Positions 23,342 to 36,498 of a stretch of 64,000 bases of DNA are shown here, piece by piece. Source of the DNA: Fasciola hepatica (taxonomy: Eukaryota > Platyhelminthes > Trematoda > Plagiorchiida > Fasciolidae). The notes under the pieces were generated by a model. It worked only from the letters and a program-made list of their open reading frames with translations. It ran no database searches and had not been told where the DNA came from. Location of the stretch: the NCBI GenBank assembly GCA_948099385.1, contig CANUEZ040000140.1, positions 4,712,001-4,776,000 of the forward strand. Direction: 5' to 3'. Each line of letters starts with the position of its first letter. Within the stretch, counting starts at the first letter, position 1. Made by a program: the position numbers and the translations under genes.

Positions 23342-26300
23342 CTACAATAAGAAGCAATCAAGGTCTCAAATCGAATGGATCACTTTTGCCTAATGGTTTT
23401 GGTTTGGTGGAAATCAATGCTATCCCACTGACCACATTTTAAATCAAATGAATTTTGACTGGATTCATTATACGGGATGTAAATATCGCAATGAATCATC
23501 ACACTAATCTTTAACAAACGTCTTCTGGTTCCCGTTTCGTTACTGTGACTGACCAATAAACTCCTTTTGTTGTCCTCTAAAACGTAATTGTTGCCTATTA
23601 TTTTGACGCTGTTTGGCAGTACACTGAGTCCCGGTATGTTTCACCCAACTGGGCCACGTTTAAATAGAGAACCAATACAAAATACTATTGTGAATGGCAT
23701 TCACCACTGAGCTTGGGACCAATGGTATATAATTGTTTTCAAATTTTAGGTTTCCACTGACATCATATTCATACTTGGTTGGTGGATATAACTTCAAATT
23801 GTGAGACTAATATAGCTTATCTATTTAAATCCAAGAAGCACCATATAGGGAAGCATATTCGACTACTGGCCTTAAACTGACAGCTGAGAATTTTCAGGAA
23901 TTTCTGTGCAATAAATAATCGAGATTCGTCTGCAGTACTTTAGATTGTTAATTTTATATTATTACTTCTCGGTGTGATACACCACAACCCGAGAGTGCTA
24001 ATCATGATCGACGTGTCGGTCCTTATATGAGTTCACATCATAAATGGTGCTTCTTAGGAAAAACATTTACACTCCTCATTTCAAGCAAAATGCGAAAGCA
24101 ATTTTATTTTGCTTTAAGAAAAGTTACAACAATGGGAATAAATATCATACTCTGACGGTTACTAACATCGTGTTTTGTACTGATTCTTTTAAACATTTTC
24201 TGTCATCCCAAATGGTTTGCAAGTTGTGTTTTTTGACATCATACATCATGCCGACGAAGAATTTTGAAACTGAGGCGGTCAGTTTTACCACAAAAAATGA
24301 TCAGAAGATTGCAACTTCCTGCTTAAGTGCTTTCGCTTAATATAAGAGGAGAACAGTGACTTCGTATGCTGAAATAAATTATTTCCATGGATTACTTGTA
24401 TTTGCATTCAATAACGGTGCTGTATGAACCCTCTGCGTTTATCAAAGCAAAATGTCCAAGGTCATTCGAATCAAAAGGACCCACATGCCAGCAATTAGCC
24501 ACAACCGACCGCGAATTAGCAAGCACTGGGAATGATTAATTACTTCATGCCTTCTGTAGTAACCTTTCTTGGATCGTCGAGTTTTTTACTTCATCCCAAT
24601 AATTGTTGGTGAACCAATCTTGTTGGGAATTTGGCCTTGATCATTTCCAGACAGTCATTTGCAGCTCTCAGATTTATAAAATTGACTGGATCAGAATTGA
24701 TGAGGCGAGATTCCCTGGAATAATTTGTGTAAGTCAATGCAGCCTGTCTAAATCTGCCTGAAACTCAACTGTGAATTTGTAGAACACTCACAGAAACATC
24801 GTTAAGTCCTCTTTTATCAGCGAATTTGCCATTCTCCGCTTATGAGAGCATACTTTAGTGAACCAAGTTCTATTACATGGGCCCGACTCTCACGGCAATC
24901 ACATTGCGACATGCCTGGACGTTGTGAAGTGCCTGGATTTAAAAAGAAACTTCTTTTGGTACCTCATCGTCCTACACGCAAATAAGTAGCTGTAGTTTAG
25001 AATAACTGTAGAAAGTGAAACACAGCATATCATTTTACCAGTACTCTTCAGAAATCACTCCTCTTTTGTTCTACTTTTTGTTGTATATCAAGTAAATCAG
25101 CGGATACCCATGGTACCGAGTACTTTTCATAATCAGTGGGTCATTTATTCATTCTGTATTGTGCTTCGATCGATTTCACTTAGACCGTTATGTCTAAAGC
25201 AGTTTGAACTCATAATGAACTTGAACAAACAAGACAGAAGACAAACGCTGCTGGAGGAAGGTCTCTGGTATACTCTCATCGGTCTTAGAAATGTATATTA
25301 AGGCAGAATATATGAAACGGGTTGATCATTATTTGGGGAAAAAGGCATTATCGTGGCTAAAGCCAAGTTTACGATGAAATTCGGACAATTTTCCAACTTA
25401 CAGAATAGGCCTAAGCTAGCTGATCGATAACGCCCCTAGCATTCTTTAGTGGTATAGATCACAGCAACGTAGAACGGCGGAGACCGCACTTATTAGAAAT
25501 GCCGACAATTTCAATTTTAAGCTTTATTCTGCGCCGGACAGAACCGCTTTGCTTGAGAATCAAATAATGCGGGAGTTGCAATTTCTTCTGTGACAGGGAT
25601 TTAGTGCTGAATTTGGACTAAAAAATCAAAAATCAGTAATTTGTCAAATACATATTTTATAAGGTCTTCCTAAGGTCCACAAACAAAGTACCCCATTATG
25701 CCCCATGATTCACGATTTATTGCACCATAAAATTACCCAGTATTTAACAAAAGTGTTTCATCCAGTGTACGGATGTTTCCCAGCTTAATTTGAGCTACTT
25801 ATTCTAGTTATATCAACTTCGGTAAATGTTAACATATCCATTACAATAGTACGCTGTTTTAACGTTATATGCCTATACACGATATCGTAGATTTCCCTTG
25901 TGACTCTCTTGGAAAAAAATATTTGGCTCGCTTTAACGCCGAACATTCTGAGCTCCTTCAGTCAGTTTTGTGAAGACAACATCTGCTTTCATTTTTATGA
26001 ACGATCTTACGCATAAATTGATGATGTGCCTATAAGTTGTTCCATGTGCCCCAGCCTCGTAGATGTTTCAAGGGAATTGTCACAGAGCACTGAAGAGACA
26101 GCAGTTTACGGAATATATGCACATAACATATCCTTTGAGCTGAACAGGCCTAATGGTGTTCAGCCACTGTTGCAGAAATCTGATACAGTCTATCTGATCT
26201 TGAATTTCACTTCAATGACTTCTCACCCATCGAATATAAAAGTATACACTTTACACGGGGTTGAAAGCAAGCATGATGCTAAAGCCACAAGAACAGTTAC

Positions 26301-29300
26301 GAAAATAAGAGGATTACAACAAAATACACGAAGCAGATAATAAATGGACAATATAAGCAGTGAGTAACTTTGCATCTTCGCCGTACAGTTTTGAATATAC
26401 TTTTGTAGTTCTAGTTTTCCTAATGTCGTTTTTGTATTTATGAAACACAAGAGTTCCACAGACGGACCGTGCATCATTTGCACCACTGATTTCTATTTTG
26501 ACTCACGTTCCTCAACATTTGGGAGGGTAACTATTTAGGTGCAATAGCACTTCACTTGTTGTTGGATTTATGTCATGGTATCGACTGTACCGGTGCTTTC
26601 CGGATCATCATGTGAACAAGAAATTGAAACTTGCTGAGGTTCACGGATGCAGTAGTCATTCATCGAATAAAGCCTGAGCTTTGTATCCAAAGGACTTTTG
26701 TTGCACAACTTGTGTTTTCTTGGTAAAATAATGTAATCCCATCCTGCTTCGTCTTCTATCACCCCTTTTTGTCCATAATTATGTCACATATTAAGCGTGA
26801 AAAACGGACTTGCGTCTGTGTAACTGCCTATTGTTTATACCTTATGTACCATTTGCGGTATCAACTGATGGATATCACGCAAATTTGGTGAAAAATATCA
26901 ATTCTAACCAGCTCTAATTTAAGAAAAGAACTCGATGTTGCTGAAGAATTCAAAGTATCGACTTTTTAATGAATAAGTGAATAACAAAAAATGAATATTC
27001 AAAAAGGCCTTTAAGTGTTCATTCTTCGCGAAGACTGAATAGTACTGAATTCGTTGCTGACATTCGGAAAACAATGGAAATGGGTTCCACGATGTTAAGC
27101 ACTATTGTGTTTTGTTACTGGTCATCAGGGAGTGGCCAGAATCCGAATGTGCATCTGACCATTGTCATTTTGAGATATCTGGAAAAGCTGATATTCGAAA
27201 TTTGTATGGATTAACTGATCAGAAACCTTACAGCAAAGGGTCGTTTGTTGTCAAACAGTTATCTTCGCAAAAATTCAAACCTTGAAATCCCGCGTTTGAT
27301 TCACACCACGGCCGATAACCTCCCGATCGGCCAGTTCCCTGCAGAATGGTTGTGCTTTGTCATACAGTAAACAAGGAGAGTGAAAGATTATTATCACTAT
27401 TACTGCCATTAAAAATGTGTTCTCGGTAATAAGATTTTCAATGTCATGTGAGACATGACTTGGCACGTTACCCTGCTGTAACTTAGTCTTTCCGGAAGGA
27501 ATTTCTGATCGGACGGGTTGAAGACTTTTGGTTGGTAACCACGGCCGACAGGGTTGACCATGTTCTGGTACAGCCCACATGGAACTGTCTAATGATTTTT
27601 TGACCTCGAAATCACTGGATTTTACAGTCTCAAGATTTTAGAATTTCTTCTATTTGTAGACTCATTTGCTCAGTGTCAGTGTGCAGCAAATGCACCCCAG
27701 CTAGAAACACAACACTTCAGGGTTTTCACATTAGGCAAACTATCTTGGAAAATATAAAGAGATTATTACCCTATTGTTTGGAAAAGTAGCTATTGTATAT
27801 TCAATCATACATAAAGATTGTGTGCACTCTCCTACGCAATGAAAAATGAGCTGGATTTATTATTCTTCCTCTCCAAACTTATTGTCTTTGAATCACAATA
27901 CCGATTTATAATAGCAAAACGGAGTTTTTCCTCTCCATTTTTTGCCCCAGATATTAAACGAACCAAAGAGAGACGTCCTGTAACGTGGACCAAGCTTGGC
28001 TAAAATAATCAGTAACTTTGAAATTCAGCTAGACAGTCAAGTTTCACGAAATTGAAAATTTGTGAGCGTGAGTACCCGATCAAGGAAAATCATTACCATT
28101 ACACGAAATGAGTTCACAAATGTCACACGTCTCACGAGTTAAAAAGGAGGCACAAAAACCAAAATTTGTGACAAGGCTCGCAAGTGTTGGCCAAGGATGC
28201 ATCACCGGCACATTTCTCTCCTAGCTGTATAACTATGATATGCACAGTAATAAAAAATCGGTTATTTTAATGATTAATGATGAACTTGATATCGGATCAC
28301 CAGCTGAGGCTAACGGAATCCGTGCAGCTGCTCACGTGTCGACTGCAGAGAGGAAATATTGTCATCTTAACAAAGTGTGATCCACAAGAAGAACGGGGTT
28401 TACCCAAAAATTGTTCGTTCAAGGATGACTGATTGCAAGAATTACCAGGACATCAGTTCCCTGTTGCTCATACTGAATCACTTGCTGCTGTTCAAGTTTC
28501 ACTGTGAACGAAAAACAAGTGATTCGTTTTTCTCAAATTACCTTTTTCAAGTTAACCACAAATAAATCAAACCTTTGATCCGCATAAACGTAATTATTCT
28601 TGTAGTGAAAAGCTTAGGGAGAAGATAAAACACGAATCACGATGCATGTTCCAATATCCCATACTAATACAATCAAGCCACATCTGACTGAAAATACAGG
28701 TACTGTCGATAGTGACTCATACGAAAAATGCCAAACTTCAAGGTCCAGTTCACATAATTACACTCTGGTAGCGCAGGTTTAAATGTAATCCTCTAAATTT
28801 ATCTGTTCTAAAGAGAGTAGTCAGTTGGCTACCCACATGCTGACCATTTGAGTCTAAGTTGCAACATATGGTGATACATAAGATAACGAAAGATTTTATC
28901 TCCTACATGGTGGACTCTACGCCGGTAAGATTGTGAAACATTCGGAAGAATTAAGGCAGACTACATTCTCCATACTATGTATGAATATCATGTTCTGAAT
29001 AACGTTTTGGTTGATTCAACGTAAAAAACTCGTATTCCACTTTCCCTCGGAGACTTACATTCCGTCAAAATTATGGCTTACTGATGGTGGTAAAACTATG
29101 GTTTTGCCTGAATTTTGAGTATGGCTATTCACCTCATACAAGCAGACCACAAAGGTAATTGTCATATAACGTCGCCATTACTTGTTGTTGAGGTACTTAA
29201 AAAATCATATGGTTCTGCAGTAATGCTATCGTGTGCGAGCAAAAACGTCCTTATCGAACTCCCGTACGCACTGCAATCGACACTACCTGATGACGTCATT

Positions 29301-32244
29301 AAATCTAGTGACGGTTCTCAAACCGGTTCAGAGAAAGCCTAGGATTCACGATATGTGAGTAGAAAAATCATTTCCCACAACAACTATAGCCATGTGAAAC
29401 TAAACAAGGAAGCAAAATTTGTGTGAGCAAAGCAACGTGATCCAGCAGTTACTGTAGTGTTGCTGAAGGCCAGAATATGTTAAATTTGCTGTGACTGTCT
29501 TGGGAATCCTCTTCGAGTCTAACTTTATGTAATCACCTTTTAAACAAGTTATGATTAACATTTCTTCCAAGAATTGTGATTCTCTTACTGGTCGTCAAAC
29601 TATCGGGTCAGTCATACTCACAACTACCCACTGATAATTGTAACCACACAACCGTTCACCATTTACTAGTTACTAAAACGTAAACATTCAAAGCTAGGAA
29701 AGTGAACAAAAGATCTTCGCTTTACCAGTCAGTTTCAGTAATTCAGGTATTCTCCGTCTCACCACAATGCATAAGGAGATTTTTCTTGATCGAATTGTAA
29801 ATCATATAAAATTCACTAGACATTTTAGGTTATTTAAACATCTTATGGCTTTTGACATCCTAGCAACGATAGGTCATTCTGATAATTACCATTAAACATA
29901 CTTTTGGCTTCAACTGGTCTAGGTATATCACAACTGTTAGTGATGACGAAGTTGTATACGCATGGTGCCACAACTACATATGTGAATGAATGGACGCAAA
30001 TAACAGTTGACGTGCAGCAGTGACAACATATTTAGAATTCGTTCAGCACCCGGAAAGCTGCTCTCGGGTCGAGCACAATCTTAGTATTGTAAGGAATTTC
30101 TAATATTTGTCCCTTTGTCACCGTGAAAAGAATAGTAAATTTGGGTAGTTTCAAAATAACACCTACTGATCTCGTTGATTTTGACGGATAATGATCTTCA
30201 GGGAAAATATGAAATACAGGTTTTCAGAGCGGGAATAATTTCTTCTATTCATTCCTAACATACAGTTAGTTAACAATTGGAAATTCTCCCAAATTCTTAG
30301 TCCAAAACTTCACCTGGGTATGAAACCATTCTATAGTGTGTGATAAGACTAGTTAAACCAAAAGGTTTTGTCACTGGAAGTATATTTGTTCCCGATGAGC
30401 AATTCCATATACACGTGAACCGTCTGACATCTAAAGGCTTTAGATTATTCTCCCAAGATCATTTGATTTTAAAACCGGTCTTGAGATAGACTACCCGTGG
30501 TGACTGAATCGTCCTTTGAATGCCATCATTTCTGACGACGCCGTTACCGAACTTCGAGCGTGTATCTAAAATTTACCACATGACGCATCGTTTTTCCGAT
30601 ACCCTCTGAAATGATCGGGGAGCTGAAAAATAAATTTGGGGTATATTGTTACTTTCTCCTTTCGGGATGCAGAACAGGTTTGTGACCATTCTAAGAACCG
30701 ATCTATTGATAGGCGATGGTTTTGAGTAGGTTATCAAAAGATCCGTAGTTTTTTCTTACTTAATAGTGAGTACTTTTGAGCAGAGTGCCTCTCGGCTTGT
30801 AAATAATTAGTTTTGCTGAGAGGACTAATGAAGGTTATATACTCCACCGTGTGACTGGAACGAGCAATCAGCTGGTGGATAGGATTCCCGGAATCTTAGC
30901 GTGTATGACTTACATGGGCTCGTCCAAAACTTTGTATCACTCAGATCATAAATCCGTAAAATTGCTGCAATTCTGTCATGTGTGACATACATCTGCCTGA
31001 AAATGTCTACCAGTAAATAAACTCTGCGCTGTAAGGCTCGTCACTTGATGAACACTCATTAACAGAGCAGCTCGGTCAACAAGGCTTCAACCTATCCAGC
31101 TTGAATCCATCGATATAGGCAAATTAGTTACTTTCTGCCAAAAATATTTCAGATCAGCCAGGGCGCGGTTTGATCCGATGCCACCGAGAACTCAAACAAA
31201 AGTGAGATATCTGAGAATTTTTTTTAGTTTGACTGACCAGTAACTCTTTGAAAATACTTTTTTCACTTCATGTTTTATGCTACTGCAGTTGATCTGTGTG
31301 TGATTTCGCAGTTTTCTTCCAACAAAGGATAGTTTCACGAAAGATTTGGAACTTTATGCGAGGTGTCTCAGAATGTTTGCGTCACATTTGCAACAGAAAT
31401 GCTCGGATAAAATAAACCCATTTTGTTTTAACAAGCATCACTATTGATAGCAAGAAAAAAATCGTGCTGTTTGGAATAAGTGCTATTGAAGTACAAATTA
31501 CAAATTACGGGTTATGTAGCATATTTCTACCTTCTAGCCTTTTCATATTGCAGAAATAAAAAGGTGAAGATATATTTTTTCAAATCGTTGCCCGCTTTAG
31601 TTTTGTGGGGACTGGTGGGCAGTTGGTTTCGTGTGACCTCGGTTACCATGGCAGATAAACCTGAAGCTTAAAAGTACAAATTATTAAAGTATCAAACTTG
31701 GTAGATTCAAAAGGTAATGAGGAAAAACCTACCACTTGTAGGTTTCATCAATAATAAATAAATGCTTATCCTGCCAGAGACGCTTCTGTTAGCTGAAGCT
31801 TCCACCACGTTACCTCGCAGAAATGAGTGCAAATTAATGGAAAATTCCTCTGAGAACACTGTTTGTTGCTTTGCGATTCACGATAGTTTCTTGTAGATAA
31901 AAGGCTTTGGCTTTTTCCTAGTATATATCCGAGATACCAAGGTCTTGTGGACAATAACCACTGGGTTGCTCATGCCATGTCTGGTTGCGGTAGAACGGTC
32001 ATCTCTGAACTTTAAGTCATTTTATCCCGGGGTCAGATGCAGCTTCGCTCACCGGTCACTTCCCTATTGGTAGCCTTTAATTGGCTGCATCGTTCTTCTT
32101 GGAATATAGCACTAGTGTTGCACGATAAAAAGAAATTAAATGGAAATAAAAAAGTATACCAGAAACAAGGATATTTCCCTAGAGTAGTCAATGTGAGAGA
32201 AAGGTAGGACCCTGAGATCTAAGTATGTATTTTTCCTGTAATGG
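23342..32244. other. Long stretch without a recognised gene
   Basis: Nine kilobases of AT-rich, intron-like DNA. The only frame worth noting is 29121-29342 on the plus strand (ATG in context GAGTATGG, 73 codons, balanced composition, beginning MAIHLIQADHKGNC). An internal CACAAAG|GTAATT could act as a donor for its first 12 codons. Frames at 24044-24340 and 26026-26340 (+) and 27275-27580 (-) lack splice support. No repeats with partners in the window were found. Confidence 0.35.
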
Positions 32245-32690
32245 GCATGGCTTGGAATACTTCTTTGAACAAATATACGTTCTTCCGGATTGAGTAATAT
32301 GTCACTGTATGAGGATGATAGGACAAAATTCCACCTGAAGCACAAGGCGGATTTCGCGAATTTTGCCGCTCACCAGGTATACCTTCCAGGTACTCTGTCC
32401 AACCATCCCTGTACTTAAACACTCCACAGTTGGCATACAGCTGTAATCTCATTTGAATCGTGTGAACGAGATTACAGCTTTGAACCAACTATAGAGTGCC
32501 TAAGTATAGAGATGATTGGACAGAGGAGTACGGGAAGGTATACCTGAGGAAATTGTGGAATCGGTCGTGTGTTTCCGGGGAAGTTTCTTTCTATCATCCA
32601 CATACGGTGCCACACTACTCATATCGAATGTCCATACTTGGGACCGTGGGTCCTCCCTCTGAAGGTTAGCCGTGTTAACCGACGAATTAA
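32245..32690. repeat. Large foldback (inverted repeat) element
   Basis: The left arm (about 32245-32450) and right arm (about 32468-32690) are reverse complements at roughly 75-80 percent by eye. Ordered matching blocks are GCTGTAATCTC, AGTTGG, TACTTA, CTCTGTCCAA, AGGTATACCTTCC, GATGATAG and TATG. The centre is a 17-base spacer (32451-32467). Such a structure can arise from head-to-head insertion of a repeat or be a foldback or MITE-type element. A minus-strand frame crosses each arm (32219-32488 and 32500-32748) but neither looks like a protein. Confidence 0.8.
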
Positions 32691-33689
32691 ATTCGGAAGA
32701 ATCAACGTGTGATTCTAAAAATGGATTCTTTGTCCATGTACGTTTCATTCGATTCAGCTGATACTACAGCTGTAAGTATATGTTCTTCTACGATATTCAT
32801 GTCATTATGACGTCAAAACTAGATGCAGTTAGATAAAATCATCAAACCCGACTTGTCTAAGATGTTATCAGCACAGTGATAAAATAGGACGTCATATGGG
32901 CATCTCGCCTCACCAGTGTGTTGGCTTGACAACAACGTCATCTACTTCCTTGTAAGAAAGGATGAAGCGAGTCAAGCTGCATTTGACAGATTTGAAGTTG
33001 GAACTCTGCACCCCAAAAAATAGCTTATCATTATTTTCAATCATGAGGAGGTCCAGAATGTATAGCAAACCTAGGTAAGGTATAATTCACAGTGTGCAAT
33101 GTGCTTAAAAGCCTAAATAAATCACTGAGAATAGGCCGGGTCACCGAACTATTAACAGGGAAAAATATACTTCTTACGATTATGTCACGTCAACAGCGAA
33201 AGAAATGTTTGTAACCCTAAGATCAAGCTCTATGATCAGCGGCTTACAGAAAGCACCAACCTGAGCTGGGAGCTTCACTAGTGTTTGATGTTATATAGAT
33301 ATAGGAGCAAATTTTCCCTCCTATGAGAGATAAGTCCACGTAGAAATCCAAAGTGTTCTACTGTGTGTTGCTTTAAACTGGTTGAGTATATCATAATTAC
33401 CCGCTTTTCGGCTGAACCGAAACCACACCGTATGCAAGGAGGATAGATGGGAATAGTGAATAATTTCATAGCATCAGAACATGAGTGGTCTAATTTAAGG
33501 TGTGATCATCCCACCACAGTTAATAATGATTGCAAGCACTCATAAACAAATGTTTCATTAGCCATGAACACGATTATACCGATTACAGATACTAGACAGC
33601 AAGTATTTTTATATACAGTGGGGTTGGGATAATACTGAACAATCTGTGAAATCATTTGCTAAAGAGTATCAACGCTGACTTTACCACAG
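32691..33689. other. Stretch without a recognised gene
   Basis: No coding exon or paired repeat was recognised. It is AT-rich. Confidence 0.4.
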
Positions 33690-33840
33690 AAAACAATGGA
33701 CGCCTTTTGCAGGGGTTTCATCTTGTTTGTTCAAAATCGTCAACAGTGCAAATCCACTGAGCACCAATGGGGACTTGAACCTGGGTGAACAATCGGGAAT
33801 CAAACACCTAACTACCAAGTTATCAGGACTAGCCCCGAAC
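33690..33840 (-). repeat. tRNA-derived SINE, family 2 copy B
   Basis: On the minus strand the order is TAACTTGGTAGTTAGGTG (A box, forward 33808-33818), GGTTCAAGTCC (B box, forward 33771-33781), CCATTGGTGCTCAGTGGAT, TTGCACTGTTGACGA and ACAAGATGAAACCCC. The 58.2-kb copy has the same order: TGGTGATTAGGTG, GTTCGAGCCCC, AATGGGGGCTCGGCGGGTG, TACACTGTTGATGG. Confidence 0.75.
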
Positions 33841-34173
33841 GTCTTTTTAACATCAGCCTCACATGATATAATGCTTTTCTGTCATCTATAATAAACAGCT
33901 GCTCTCGAAGCGATCCAATTTCGTGGCTAAAGTTGATGCTGCATGATGAATCAATTTGCGTAACAAGTAAATCCCCTAAATTTGAAATACTATTTGAGTC
34001 AACCTAATGAACTCAAAACCAACCACTCTTTGAACAAGTGGTTCTAAAACTCGTCCAATTGGTCACTTTTTTCAGCTTGAATTAGATTCAGACTCGGGTC
34101 TGGAAGTCTTGCACACGAGGACAAAGTGAACTCTACCAGTTGAGAATTGAAGGCGTACACAGGGCTTCGTATC

Positions 34174-34317
34174 CGTTGGTGATCGCTGATCTTGGAGTTT
34201 AGGCCGTAAATGTTTCATCACCAGTTGAAGTGACATCATCAGTGCCCATTGGTGTTGTCGTCTCGACTGGTGATGAAGCATTTACGATCTAAGCGCCAAG
34301 CTTAGCGATCACCAATG
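34174..34317. repeat. Foldback element with ~52-bp arms
   Basis: The left arm (34178-34230, GGTGATCGCTGATCTTGG..GTAAATGTTTCATCACCAG) is the imperfect inverse of the right arm (34262-34315, CTGGTGATGAAGCATTTACG..CTTAGCGATCACC). The spacer is about 31 bases and begins TGACATCATCAGTGCCCATT. Identity of the arms is about 80 percent by eye. The flanks do not extend the palindrome. No coding content. Confidence 0.85.
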
Positions 34318-36200
34318 AGTAAAAACCATCAACCTGAGCTACGAAACACTAATATTCAAAATCAATGGAGGCTTAGAGCTTTAGATGTTTCACAAATACA
34401 TCGTACTTTTGTTTACCCATCCAAGTAACTGTAATTCACAAAGTGAACATGTCAAATGAGTGCCTTGAATAGGACTTCCCTCATTATTAACTAGTGTCTA
34501 CTAGCTGAAAATACGAGCACGGCCTGATAATGAATTGCCGCTAGACCGATTTTGACAGGTGATGAGGTTGGATCAGGTAATCATTTTTCGAAATCGACCA
34601 AACAGAAATTCAAACTTACAAGATGATTGCACTGTTTCTTATGTAGTTTTTTATGAAACAGTGCCCAGACTGTGGATAAAATCGCCCAAATGTCAATGTC
34701 GTCGTACGTATAGATGTCTTACGAATCGCATGGAGGAATCTCATTCATCCGAAGTCCTTGAATTCAAATTTTAACTGTCTCCTTGTTGCAGCTAGGGATC
34801 ACGGACTGTTGTTAGTGATGAATGCTAATCTCTTCATCATCAAGGCTTGATTCGCAATTAGAAATCCGTTGAAGCACTTCACGTGTGTTTTAGTTAGTAT
34901 TTCTATTTCCACCAAGTCCTAGCTAGATCTCGAGTTCATCATCCTGAAAGGAACTATAAATGTGACGGCCACCTCTACCTCTTAAGCACACATCCGAAAG
35001 ATAGACAGATTGTAAAATATCGCCTTTCAGTTACCTTACGTTTAACCTGAAAATTTTGTGAGATGCAGAATAAAGGCTTCTTTTGTGGTATGATCACTCC
35101 CTACTTCAATAAGATTGCCGTATACATGAGTAGCCGTCAGCTACCATGACTTCATTAATGGTGCCCATATTATTTACAATCACTGTACACCTGTCTGATC
35201 TAGCTTGCCGGTAATCCTCAATGGTAGTCATTTAGGAGAGCGCATCACCAAAAATTCCAATCTAGCAAAACATTTTGCTTAATAGGTTTCCACAAGTGTG
35301 AAAATAATTCAAATATAGATTATTCCGCCTCGGAGAGATTAGACCCCAAGCATGGACAACGAACGGGTTTTCGTAACACGCTAGGTCTTGAATCTACACT
35401 GAAGGACTTCGGAAATTGTGATTCTCTTCCGCAAAGAAAAGGTATAGGTTAGGTGTCTGTGCTTGGCTATAATTCCCTAGAATTAATATGGTGTCTGTAA
35501 GTTGAACATATGAACATGACTTGAAAATATATCTGTCAGCCCGAAAGATTTGTTGTTATTTGCAAGAACTAGGGTTCAGTGTACTGGTTATGAGCCCCAA
35601 TTTAAATCAAAGAATGCCCTCTACTGACAGCTGTTAATCGACTCCGTGAAACAGGGATGTTGGGCTTCCACGTTGGACCATAGGAGATCAGTACGTGAGC
35701 ACTGTATAAAAATTCACTGTACAATACTCGACCGGCTGAGCTGGCTTGTCGTCGACTGGTTTGGCGCACATGCAAAGCAAAGTTATGAAACAGTAATCTT
35801 CCATATAAAACAGTGATATAGTCGATCTGATCAGGTTGTAATACTGATCATCAAATGTCTTTTGTTTCCGATCTGGTATTGTCGAATATTTGACTGAGGC
35901 ACAGAAAAGTAACGATGATCTCTTTTCCGATAAATGTCGCAGTAATATTTGCCTTACCTGAAATAACCTAATATTTGCGACAGACTGAGGGTGATTAACC
36001 AACTTTTTGTTTACTAGGCCTCATCTTTAGCTCTTATTTGAATTAGTCATCAAAATGAGGTGCATTAGTTTCCAGATTGTTGTATTTCCCAGATCAGACG
36101 AATATTTTCTCTGAGATGTGGCAAATTTTAACTTGTTCCTCGGTCTTAGCTTGTTCTTACTCACCTTAGAACACCAAGATCACCCCATCACGAAAAAGGA
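34318..36200. other. Stretch without a recognised gene
   Basis: Only short frames. A minus-strand frame at 35688-36002 contains CAG|GTAAGG, a consensus donor at forward 35957-35958, but no matching acceptor or protein family was found. Confidence 0.35.
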
Positions 36201-36245
36201 CCAATCAGTACGAGGGTAGAATCGCAAAGGGAGAGTGGATATAAA
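36201..36245 (+). promoter_or_regulatory. CCAAT / TATA-like promoter upstream of the signal-peptide exon
   Basis: CCAAT at 36201-36205 is followed 35 bases later by TATAAAT at 36240-36246, a normal core promoter spacing on the plus strand. The next in-line ATG with a good Kozak context is at 36418, which would give a 5' leader of about 145 bases. In AT-rich DNA such matches occur by chance, so support is mainly positional. Confidence 0.28.
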
Positions 36246-36417
36246 TTTTGTCATAGACTATCGTTTTTGCCTGAACACATTTGGACTTTCCCATCTCGTA
36301 GCTGATAGGTAAATTCCGTACATAAAAGAGTGTGTTTTTATTAACAAAGGTCTCAGTTTCTTTCTAGGGTAAATATTAAACGGTCTCAAATCAACTCACA
36401 GAAGGACCGAAAGAAAC

Positions 36418-36498
36418 ATGGCTATTACAGTGCAAATTCGAATGTTTTGTACTAAAGCCTTACTGGCTTGGCTTATTCTGGTGGCCGACTCGAAACCA
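36418..36498 (+). CDS. First coding exon encoding a signal peptide; gene unidentified
   Basis: ATG in context AAACATGG opens 27 codons: MAITVQIRMFCTKALLAWLI then LVADSKP, ending exactly at a donor CCA|GTAAGT (36499). There is a short N-region with Arg, a hydrophobic core (ALLAWLILV) and a small residue near the end, as in a secretory signal. The exon is 81 nt and leaves phase 0. A signal peptide confined to its own first exon is typical of secreted proteins, including fluke micro-exon genes. Downstream partners were not proven; the phase-0 exon at 50159 is compatible but distant. Confidence 0.42.

Noticed and set aside
27275..27580. Minus-strand 101-codon frame with REV..GRGVNQT text
   Set aside because: It recalls repeat-derived hypothetical proteins of flukes, but no domain, splice or partner copy in the window supports it.
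29115..29342. 73-codon frame from ATG at 29121
   Set aside because: Composition is acceptable but no homologue, polyA signal or consistent exon structure was found. It is mentioned only within the surrounding stretch.
35688..36002. Minus-strand exon ending at CAG|GTAAGG
   Set aside because: The donor is strong but the frame is interrupted a few codons upstream with no acceptor, and the rest of the open frame lies in what would be the intron.
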